Assembly: GCA_963693285.1 (NCBI GenBank) | Contig: OY848918.1 | Span: forward strand, 4,903,876 to 4,967,875 | Direction: 5' to 3' | DNA from: Xestospongia muta | Lineage: Eukaryota > Porifera > Demospongiae > Haplosclerida > Petrosiidae | Length of the DNA: 64,000 nt | In this document: positions 49,170 through 60,229 of the stretch, piece after piece | Numbering within the stretch: the stretch's first letter is position 1 | Layout of the letters: each line of letters starts with the position of its first letter | Program-made: the position numbers and the translations under genes | Notes under the pieces: generated by a model | Databases searched by the model: none | Told to the model about the DNA's origin: nothing | What the model saw: only the letters and a program-made list of their open reading frames with translations

Positions 49170-51344
49170 AAATACTGTGTTGAGACTGGATTTGTTGTGA
49201 AGAAATAATATTATGTAAATACCCTCCTTATAGTTAATTAAATTAGTATTAAGTTAAATCCATTGTTTTTATGTTGTAGGTTGACATTTTATCATTGATT
49301 GTGTTGATAATCTGTGATTCTGAGACATATTATTGATAATATTGGCAATGAATTTCAATTATATTGTCTCAATACAACAATTGTACACCTATGCATTATA
49401 CTGCTTAATTTTATTATGATAGATTTTAAAGCTTCAGGCTTCATTGATAATATTGTCATGCTGTGTGAGAGTATTCTGTGAATACATATTTTTTATTTTA
49501 ACAACAATTTTTTTTAGTTTAACATAACTGATTGATTGATTTTGACATATAATCATTTTATAGTTATGAATAAAAATTAACTAGTGAAATCATATTATAA
49601 TATAATTATGTACATAATTGTACAATTTCATTAATGTGATATGAACCTGTACTTATAAGACTATAGTCTAAGCTTGTTAGTGGGGAATAATATGACATGC
49701 CATTTACATCAAAAATTAATATTTAGCCACAAGTGGCACACTACACACTGATGTCAGGAGTGGAATGGTTACAAGGGGAGAGCCCAATATCTAATATAAT
49801 TATATGATAGACTACAAGACAAGGTTTATTGGTCCAATTAAACTGTGGTGATATTGGTATTTTATTCTTGTATGACAAATTGCAAGCTACACCTCTCAAT
49901 GAAATTATATGTAGTTATGTCTATGAAGTTATGAATATACAAAATGATAAATGATCAAATCTGAGCTGTTGTTGGACCATAGTCACATGTCTATTATAAG
50001 CATTTAAAGGACTCTGAGAAAAAACTGTCTCCTCTTGTGGAGGAGATATTGAGGGAAGGTGATGGTAATAGGGACAAAAAAGATTGTTTACTTTGGTTAG
50101 TTGATAATAATACATAATACACAATGTGGTTATTAACAGTATGTAAACTATTATACTGATACATTACATAACAACACATATAAATACACTGTATTGTTTT
50201 AACAGATATCATTTACTATATCAATGTCTAATCAAAAGATTATAATATATGACATTAATAAAATAAAGTTTGTTAAATATATTGTTATCATATATTACTG
50301 TCATATAATGATGTAATCAATTTATTTGAATTATGATTATATGTCATTTAGATAATACGAAAAACAAAGTTCTAAACAAAATTAAAGTGTGAAGTAGAAG
50401 TCACATTGGAAAATGATACTGATACATTACATAACAACACATATAAATACACTGTATTGTATTAACAGATATGATCTACTATAATCAATATCTAGTGAAA
50501 ATTAATTAAGAAGACTTTCGGTAATTGAAGGAGAGTACACCAAATAAATGGCTTGGTCTTTGCTAGGATTTTGTTCCTATTTAAAGAACAATTTGCTTAG
50601 ACAATGGTCAGGGACAACATTGGAATTTTTTGTACTTCCTCAAGTCGTTTACCAATTTCAATAAAAAACATTTATTAGACACATTTAATGTAACTAACTC
50701 TTTAAGTTCTCTCTGATGTTGATTATTGTTTGCTGAAAATAGTGATATATTATTCATATACAATTAATTTATTAAATAGATCTTACGAGGTTAAGTCAAT
50801 TTTGACCTCAGGTGGTATAACAATGAAATAGAACATCTCTACTGATTGAAAAGCTTTTGACAGATTAATGGGTTAGACAGAGCAAATGTTATATTTGGAC
50901 CATGTCTGATATCCCCTTCTAATTGGACATACCTTTAAAGTAAAATATGTCATGCACAATGTGAGGTTTTCCACAGCAAAGTAAGTGATCTTCCTTGATG
51001 AAGGTATGTCATAATGTTGTGGTGGAATCCAGCTTACAACCTCTTTTATTTAAATGTATGGATCTCCTCTCGTCAGCAATAAATACACGCTCATTTATCC
51101 TATTATCATGTTGCATACAAATGTTCTCATTGTATGATTTTTATATTACCTTGTCTTAGTGATATAATCTACTATGATACTTAACCTAACTTTGAATGAC
51201 TCCTCATATTTCAAGAATGTGTGGACTATGTTGATTAAAGTATAATCTTTAATTGTCAGTAGAATTATATGACAAAACCACTTACTTGATTAAAATGGGA
51301 CTAGAAGAAGTGACATGAATATATAGTATGTACTTATTATATTC
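49170..51344. repeat. Intergenic segment, copy 2 of the large duplication (partner 27070-29100)
   Basis: Collinear with 27070-29100 except for an extra stretch near 50330-50500 in which ACATTACATAACAACACATA and ACACTGTATTGT are repeated locally. Non-coding. Confidence 0.75.
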
Positions 51345-51795
51345 TAACTTTATAAGGGGTTACACTGTATATTGTATGTGGTAGTCTCATTAAGAGGTTA
51401 CACTATATATTGTGGTAGTCTCATTAAGAGGTTACACTGTATATTGTATGTAGTAGTCTTATTTAGAGGTTACACTGTATATTGTATGTGCTAGTATCAT
51501 TAAGAGGTTACACTGTATATTGTGGTAGTCTCATTAAGAGGTTACACTGTATATTGTATGTAGTAGTCTTATTTAGAGGTTATACTGTATATTGTATGTG
51601 CTAGTATCATTAAGAGGTTACACTGTATATTGTATGTGGTAGACTCATTAAGAGGTTACACTGTATATTGTGGTAGTCTCATTAAGAGGTTACACTGTAT
51701 ATTGTATGTAGTAGTCTTATTTAGAGGTTATACTGTATATTGTATGTGCTAGTATCATTAAGAGGTTACACTGTATGTTGTATGTAGTAGTCTCA
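51345..51795. repeat. VNTR-like minisatellite, about 11 units
   Basis: The unit is AGAGGTTACACTGTATATTG followed by TATGTAGTAGTCT.ATT or a shorter variant without TATGT, giving two interleaved unit lengths of roughly 34 and 40 bases in a higher-order pattern. The partner locus (29100-29170) has only two units, so the array expanded after the segmental duplication or contracted in the partner. Confidence 0.85.
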
Positions 51796-51839
51796 TTTGT
51801 GTGTACACAATGATTGATAACAGTTCCATATTTTATTCT

Positions 51840-53407
51840 ACACTGATTTCCAATGTCTCTATTCTTTAATGATAAGTTACTATTATCATTATCCTTGTTT
51901 ATTTCTCTTTTTTATAAGTGAGTAAAAACCCTTACTAAGTGATGTAAAAATGGAAGTAGAGAAGGAAGAATATCCCTAATGAATACTTTTATGGTTAGAT
52001 ATTTTTGATGATATATAACATTATTAATTACTCTTATTCTATCATTACTATCTATTAAATGAATAGTATTTGCTAGATAGTAATTATTCTGTTTCATACA
52101 TGTACTCACATATAAATTCAATAATCTTCTATATCATTTACTTCCTTAAAATCAATTATTCCAAGTAATGTATTATAATTAATGTTAACATTAACTGATA
52201 ACCTACTTGTACACAATAAATATTATGTATTCCAGTCACATATATATTATACAATTGGTATATAATATTCATTGATCAACATGATATACCAAGGAAAATA
52301 ACCTAAACAACTTTTCCTTAAAACGTTAATGAGATATTGACAGACAAGACACTCTTACTCTACTACCACAGCCACTATGCTGGTTGTCTGTCCTAGTACT
52401 TTGTATATGACTATAACACTGTAGTTGATTTATATATGAATTTCATAGTTACAACATCTTAACATTATAGTTCTAACAATTAGATAGCTACATGAATAGT
52501 CAATTCCATAGTACATTATTACATTAGTAATAAAAACTGTACACGATGTTTACTCTTTGTATCAAATAATTTATTACATACATATAACCTATATAACAAT
52601 GTATTGGTTAAATTAACAATCAGTTTTGAGAATATTGTTAAACTTGAGATTGCTAACAGTTTATAATGTGGTATATCGTGGTTTGTAAAATCAAAGTAAT
52701 TCATTAATATCATTTTATTTCTAATTATATTGTTCTAACTCCACATAATATAGTCCCAATAAGGTAATGATAATGTAAGATGTAAGTACAGTATCTTTGT
52801 ACACAATATAATGTACTAATAGACTCAATACTGCTGTTATATAATAATACTGTATATTAATATAATAAAGTATATATAACTTTTGGGATTGTGCTGATAA
52901 TAAATTATTGTATATAGGATCATCAGTTTAGTGAACTTTAATATAATGTAGTGAGTGAATACTACAATTATTATTGTTATATTACATGACAAATGTAATA
53001 ACATCTTATATTTTGATGTTATCAAAAGAACAACAGTTATAGTTTATTAGTATTAATGTCATCACAATATTGGATATATAAACAATTTGTTATGTAATTA
53101 GTATAATAATATGATGTGGTAATGGAAGAGAACCATTTCACTTCTCTTGCTAATCCATAATGTCCCTCGCAATTAAGTGATTTGAAATGATTGAATCCTT
53201 GTTCTTATGAGTTAGATACATAATGTATATAAGTCTTTTAAACTGGTTGGTTGTTAACCAATTCATGATCACTTATCCTGTTTACATGTCTAAAATACAT
53301 TGAAAAGTGTTGACAACAAATGTTGTTTCAATTATTAATTACTATGGAATTGACAGGTAATTAGAGAACATGTACTACATATGGTATGATATGATGTTGA
53401 CAAATAA

Positions 53408-53466
<59 letters not shown>

Positions 53467-53785
53467 TATGTGTGGATGTATGTGTGTGGGTCTATGTGTG
53501 TTTATATACATAGTATTGAGTAATGATCTCACTTAAGTATGCGTTATTACATTGTAAGTACTGTATCATCTCCTGTTAACAGATACTGTTCTCATCAAGT
53601 AGTAACTTGTAAAGAGAAACATTCAAATTGTCTACTATACTTAGGCCTGGAGCAAGCAAGTTTTAATTGGTCAGGGAATTGCTAGAAGGGTACTAGTAGA
53701 CTATGTGATTTTACAGTCATGGCAAGGGGGAAGTGTGGGAGAAGGACATGCTTCTTCCTGCATAAATGCCATATTGTCATACATG

Positions 53786-53828
<43 letters not shown>

Positions 53829-54720
53829 CTGAACTGTTTCCATTTTAATCTAGCACTGACAAACTAAACTGTTTCTATTTAAAACTGGCAATATGATATA
53901 ATTACATATAATATAAAGTGAACATATAAATAATACACATACTACCACACATAATTACAATATTAAATATACTGTACTCAGCAAGTTTGGGTTAATTTAC
54001 ATCTTTAACAATGTATGGAACATACTACTGATATCTTGATAGTTCTCTTCAGTGTCTAGTTTTAGACATTAATTATGAGGCAATCCTAGAAACTTACAAT
54101 AAAATCATTGTATATTATTACATGTACACTATGTGTAACAACATTAATACAGTTTATAGACAAAAATTTTGGTCTACAATAGTATATTAAAAGCCTTTTT
54201 CAATTATAGGTTATCTTTAATCAGGTATGTTAAAAAAGATACTGTTCTACATGAGATAATCATTATTAATGACAGTGATTTTTCATTAATTAATAATATA
54301 TTTTTGATTCTTTTAACACTTTTTATCTGTTTACATATATCAATTAACAAAATGTGAGTATTGTCCATTACTTAGGTCTATTATAAGATAAACATATTGC
54401 TTCGCAAAATACCATGTTGATAAAATACAGCATGTTATATAAAACATTATCTATGTACTAAATATAGTAACCACACTAATAAGATGATGTGTCAGTAATC
54501 TCATCATACAATGTACTACTAACTTAATTTGGCATTAAATGTTTGTGTTATATGAATTGTTTTTAAACTTGGGAGGTCTTTTTTGAAGAAATGAATATTA
54601 GTTAATCCAAAAAACAATAATAGAAGTTTATTCATAGATATAAACAAATCCTCAAGGCCAGAGTAAGTGGTCTGATTAATGTTTGGGTCAATGAGGTTGT
54701 GACATGACAACTACTTTACA
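51840..54720. repeat. Tandem intergenic duplication, copy 1, with a (TG)n array
   Basis: Positions 53000-54720 match 55240-56990 with a constant offset of about 2255 bases, and 51840-52080 match 54810-55080. The piece from about 52080 to 52840 is missing from copy 2. It contains (TG)n at 53409-53460 and (AT)n at 53787-53827. Open frames in the (TG)n are low-complexity Thr-His runs, not genes. Confidence 0.75.
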
Positions 54721-54779
54721 TTCATTGTATGTACACACTGGTTATCCTTATTATTCAAGTGTGTGTATGAATCATAGAT

Positions 54780-55659
54780 CTGAGTTATATTGTCTCATTT
54801 ATGTGTACACAATGATTGATAACAGCTCCATATATTATTCTATGCTGATTTCCAATGTCTCTATTCTCTAATGATAAGTTACTATTATCCTTATTTATTT
54901 CTCTTTTTATGAACAAGTGAAATCCTTACTAATTGATGTAAAAATGAAAGTAGAGAAAGAAGAATATCTCTAACAAATACTTTATATAGTTTGATATTTC
55001 TGATGATATATAACATTATTAATTATTCTTGTTCTATCATTACTATCTATTAAATGAGTAGTATTTGCTAGATAGTAATTATTCTGTTTATTAATTTAAC
55101 CAATACATTGTTATATTCTGTTATAAAGTATATATAACTTTTAGGATTGTGTTGATAATAAACTATATATACTGTCATCAGTTTAGTGAACTTTAATATA
55201 ATGTAGTGAGTACTATAATTACAAACTATTATATTGCATGACAAATGTAATAACATCTTATAGTTTGATGTTATCAAAAGAACAACAGTTATAGTTTATT
55301 AATATTAATGTCATCACAATATTGGATATATAAACAATTAACTATGTAATTAGTATAATAATATGATGTGGTAATGGAAGAGAACCATTTCCCTTCTCTT
55401 GCTAATCCATAATGTCCCTCGCAATTAAATGATTTGAAATGATTGAATCCTTGTTCTTATGAGTTAGATACATAATGTATATAAGTCTTTTAAACTGGTT
55501 GGTTGTTAACCAATTCATGATCACTTATCCTGTTTACATGTCTAAAATACATTGAAAAGTGTTGACAACAAATGTTGTTTCAATTATTAATTACTATGGA
55601 ACTGACAGGTAATTAGAGAACATGTACTACATATGGTATGATATGATGTTGACAAATAA

Positions 55660-55732
<73 letters not shown>

Positions 55733-56995
55733 TATGTGTGGATGTATGTGTGTGGGTCTATGTGTGTTTATATACATAGTATTGAGTAATGATCTCACTT
55801 AAGTATGCGTTATTACATTGTAAGTACTGTATCATCTCCTGTTAACAGATACTGTTCCTCATCAAGTAGTAACTTGTAAAGAGAAACATTCAAATTGTCT
55901 ACTATACTTAGGCCTGGAGCAAGCAAGTTTTAATTGGTCAGGGAATTGCTAGAAGGGACTAGTAGACCATGTGATTTTACAGTCATGGCAAGGGGGAAGT
56001 GTGGGAGAGGGACATGCTTCTTCCTGCATAAATGCCATATTGTCATACATGATAATATATAAATATAACTGAACTATTTTCATTTTAATCTAGCACTGAC
56101 AAACTAAACTGTTTCTATTTAAAACTGGCAATATGATATAATTACATATAATATAAAGTGAACATATAAATAATACACATACTACCACACATAATTACAA
56201 CATTAAATATACTGTACTCAGCAAGTTTGGGTTCATTTACATCTGATGTCCTCAATATCATTAAAAATGTGTCAGAGTTGAAACACACCAGTGATATCTT
56301 CATAGTTCTCTTCAGTGTCTAGTTTTGAACATTAATTACGAGACAATCCTAGAAACTTACAATAAAATCATTGTACAATATTAAATGTACATTATATGTA
56401 ATAACATTAATACAGTTTATAGACAAAAATGTTTGGTGTACAATTGTATATTAAAAGTCTTGTCTAATTATAGGTTATTTTTAATCAGATATGTCCAAAA
56501 GATAACATTAAACATGAGATAATCATTATTAATGACAATGATTTTTCATTAATTTATAATATAATTTTAATTTTTTTAACACTTGTTATTTGTTTACATA
56601 TATCAATTAACAAGATGTCAGTATTCTCCATTAGTTAGGTCTGTTATAAGATAAACATAATTATTGTTTCTCTGCAAAATACCATATTGATAAAATACAG
56701 TATGTTGTATAAAACATTATGTATGTACTAAATATAGTAACCACACTAATAAGATGATGTGTCAGTAATCTCATCATACAATGTACTACTAACTTAATTT
56801 GGCATTAAATGTTTGTGTTATATGAATTGTTTTAAAACTTGGGTGGTCTTCTTTGAAGAAATTACACCATTATGAATATTAGTTAATCCACAAAACAATA
56901 ATAACAAGTTTATTCATAGATATAAACAAACATTCAGGTCCAGAGAAAGTGGTCAGACAGGTCAGTTCATGGTCTGACCAATGTTTGGGTCATTG
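54780..56995. repeat. Tandem intergenic duplication, copy 2, with a longer (TG)n array
   Basis: Copy of 51840-54720 with an internal deletion. The (TG)n at 55661-55728 is longer than in copy 1, and the (AT)n of copy 1 is reduced to a few repeats near 56055. Non-coding. Confidence 0.75.
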
Positions 56996-57939
56996 TATAT
57001 ACACACAGTTTATCCTTATTAGTCAAGTGTATTTATAAACCACAGACCTGGATTATATTGTACTTAGTAATCACTGCTTCAATACAGATCTATTTGCTTT
57101 TTGATTGTTTTAATGTATGTCACATATAGTTTACTTTGGACTTTTTTTTGTTAGAACTAGTTTTGACTTCTGTACTTTGTGGAATTTAGGTACAATTAAC
57201 TTTTTTGTTAAATAAACATTTTTATATTATAAGTCATATATATACAATGGTAACCCTCATATTTCAGTACCTTGCAAAATCAATATACTACCTTATAAGT
57301 ACTTGTACATAACCTTACCTTAGCGTTTACTATTAGTGTTATTTTAGTTAATGTACCATGTCATTTCATGCTTAATTGTAACTTAATGGTACCAATATGA
57401 GAGAATGTTTAAATGGATCAGATGATCGCTAGCTACATAGCTATTAAGGTAGTATGATGTTACTAATAATAATAGCTGTGATATAAAGGATGACAATAAT
57501 AGTTTGTGCTTATGTCAACAATTACATAATGTTTTAGTATATTTTCCATGGTTGGTGTCTTAGAACTATCATAATATTAGTGTTAATAAATATTATGATC
57601 AAGAGTCTAATATCTAATAGTGAGAATTTCGAATGTAATGGGAAGCCTATACACTCATGATAAAGACCCTACCATTTCATTTAGTTATACTACATTGTGT
57701 GAAAATATGTTTATAAACTGTTTGTAAATTTTGTAACGCTTAAGCATAAGTACAAACACAATCCCTACTTTGGACAACTAGGTTGAAGTATTTCAACACA
57801 CATTGTGCATCTATTCAGTATACATAAATGTATAATTAATGTAAATATATAATTATTTAATTTGACTTGCAATTATTATCATAAAATGTAAATAATAAAA
57901 AATCTAAAGTATTTACATTCTTTAAAATATTGACACAGT
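56996..57939. other. Intergenic DNA, no gene seen
   Basis: No repeat in the window and no recognised exon until the class A 3' flank at about 57850 (AATTTGACTTGCAATTATTA, shared with 8960). Confidence 0.4.
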
Positions 57940-58800
57940 TTTATTGATCACTGCTTTATCACACCATATGCAGCGTATGTCTTCATCTCTAGTTCAGTAG
58001 TAGGTAGTGTATTAATGATCATATCAACATTCTCATATCGAGGTATAACTTGATGAGGGACAGTATCTGTTAGTGGATTAACAGGAGATGGTACAGTACC
58101 TACAATGGATAATACCATTTACAAACTATTTCCACTGTTAGTATTACCTTGTCTCAATGACTTAATTCTTCTTATCCAACATATCACTATATGTACTAGT
58201 ACAATACATACTAGTATTAGAACTGACAAAACACCTACTAGACTACCTGAATATGACAAACTATGTACATTGTAACTTTGATACAACACAAATAAGTCTA
58301 TAAATTAAAACTAAATTAATGTGAACAGATTACCTTGAAATATACCAGCAGCTGTTACAATCTTTCATTTACTTGTGTATCACCTATATAATATTACAAT
58401 GATGATATCAAATATACTAATGGTTACTACTGGCCAAGCAGTCACATGTTCCTACTGTAACTGTAACCATGGAAACAAATGTTCCAAGAGATAGGTAAGT
58501 TGGTTCCAATCCAGTAATAATATTATTAGTAGATGATATTGCCCAGTCATCTGATAATGTATCCTCCTCTTCAATATCGTATACATACATATTATATATA
58601 CCACTAGGTATATCATATGTACATCCAATTACTGTATTACTACATACTGGAGAACACATCAATGATATGTTAGTACTGTAGGTAGAGGTGGTTAATGAAA
58701 TAAGACAACCTTTAACAATAGCTCCTCTTATAAAATGACAGCTGTAACATATTCTACTAATATTACTATGGCCATTATATAGGGTAGCTTCAGTAATATT
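57940..58800 (-). pseudogene. 5'-truncated class A receptor
   Basis: Minus-strand exons: about 58800-58436 Cys-rich (ICYSCHF, KGCLI, GIYNMYVYDIE), 58384-58334 linker, 58246-58148 TM (VLSVLILVCIVLVHIVICW), 58099-57948 tail with QYENV-type context (RYENV) and a stop, then AATAAA at 57940-57945. The linker is frameshifted (VNERL then TAA). The Cys-rich exon is truncated at its start, and no signal, Ig or FN3 exon lies upstream on this strand. Confidence 0.8.
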
Positions 58801-59580
58801 GTAATATCATACATTATTATAGGTAAGAGACAATATCTTATGATATATGAAATCTATATAAGACATAAAATCTACCTAAGAATTTAAAGATTTATGTGTC
58901 TTATCTGTTCTCTGAATTAAGGATTGTCATTTTCTGATAATATTTAGTCTTTTGTCTCTTGTACTTGATACCACTTCAGAGGATATCAATTATTTAGTTT
59001 AATCACTTGTGTACTCCATTACTAAGATATAGGCACAAAAAACGATTTTCTATAATAAATTAATTTGATTGTAGTAACTAGTAATATATCTAGATATATA
59101 TAATTATAGCATTTATGATTAATAGATTAATATATGAACTAGTAAGAAGATGTACTAAATTTGAGTATACAATATTATTAATAATTGAGTTCACCATACA
59201 GTCAAAAATGGCAATAAAATTACTTTAGAAAGTGACAGACACTCAATCTGGCATTGTGTTACATTTGATACATATCATAATGAAAATAAAGATTATAAGA
59301 AATAGCAGTTTTTGAACTCAGTTGATAATTGCCAAATTTTAGTAGCCCAGCTATGATAGGTGGAACAACACTCTCAAACATGTACTTCAAAAACATACTA
59401 CAATACCATTATAAATCAATGCTTCAAAAAATCAAAGAATGACTAGTAAAAATTAATATTCATCAGTTTAAATATCCCACTGGATTTGTTACATGATCCA
59501 TATCAATTAGTGTATTGTTATTAAAATGATTTACTCAATTAGCAAATAATAAGTACAAGTAAAAGTACTGTTATCATTTG
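58801..59580. other. Intergenic DNA with a faint repeat
   Basis: 58965-59125 is a diverged copy of 2830-2985 (CACTTCAGAG.ATATCAATTA, TTAATTTGATTGTAGTA). No exon recognised. Confidence 0.45.
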
Positions 59581-59584
59581 TAAA

Positions 59585-59760
59585 AAAGGTAAGTTGGTTC
59601 CAATCCAGTAATAGTGATATTAGTAGATGATATTGCCCTGTCATCTGATAATGTATCCTCCTCTTCTATATCATATACATACATATTATATATACCAGTA
59701 GGTATATCATATGTACATCCAATTACTGTACTAGTACATATATACTGGATAACATATCAG
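59585..59760 (-). pseudogene. Antisense fragment of a class A Cys-rich exon
   Basis: The minus strand reads VIGCTYDIPTGIYNMYVYDI, EEDTLSDDRAISSTN and GLEPTY. The 5' part with the CxxC motif is missing. It is the third antisense orphan of this exon in the window. Confidence 0.8.
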
Positions 59761-60059
59761 TGATGTGTTAATACAACACATATAAATTAAAATGATTACT
59801 GTATTATAATTAGAGATAAGACTACTGACTCTGTCTTGTTTATATATTATAGTACATACCATGTAATCTTTATTTAGGCTTTTGAACCACTCTCAGCTTG
59901 TTGATAAACATTAATTGAATCAATAGGATATATTTGTTTCAATGGTATTAAGGACAGTGTTCAACATTTTAATGTTAATAATTTTTGATGCTATACCATA
60001 CTATTCACTCTCTATTATAAAGCCATAAATGGTAATTTATACACCACTTAACACTAAGC

Positions 60060-60229
60060 AATTACGGCGGAAAGCGTAAGTTATGAATAACAACAATCAT
60101 GAATAATAATAAGATCTAGAACATTCTCGTATCTTCAGGACATTCGGAATGTCTCCTTTGAAAGGCATATTTACACTTCTTTACTCTGTGCATTTATCAT
60201 TAGACAAGTTTGTGCTGCAAATAAAAAGA
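60060..60229 (+). promoter_or_regulatory. Promoter and leader of B3
   Basis: Contains the class B leader block (GGCGGAAAGCGTAAGTTATG, TGTCTCCTTTGAAAGGCAT, CTTTACTCTGTGCATTTAT, AAGTTTGTGCTGCAAATA) immediately before the signal-peptide ATG, with a local rearrangement (GTATCTTCAGGACATTCGGA) not seen in B1 or B2. Confidence 0.5.

Noticed and set aside
51345..51795. Regularly spaced repeats as a CRISPR array
   Set aside because: Units abut or differ only by small indels, with no unique spacers, and the context is a eukaryotic genome. It is a minisatellite.
53335..53532. Open frame of Thr-His repeats (also 55613-55798)
   Set aside because: It is the translation of a (TG)n microsatellite, with no splice or domain support.
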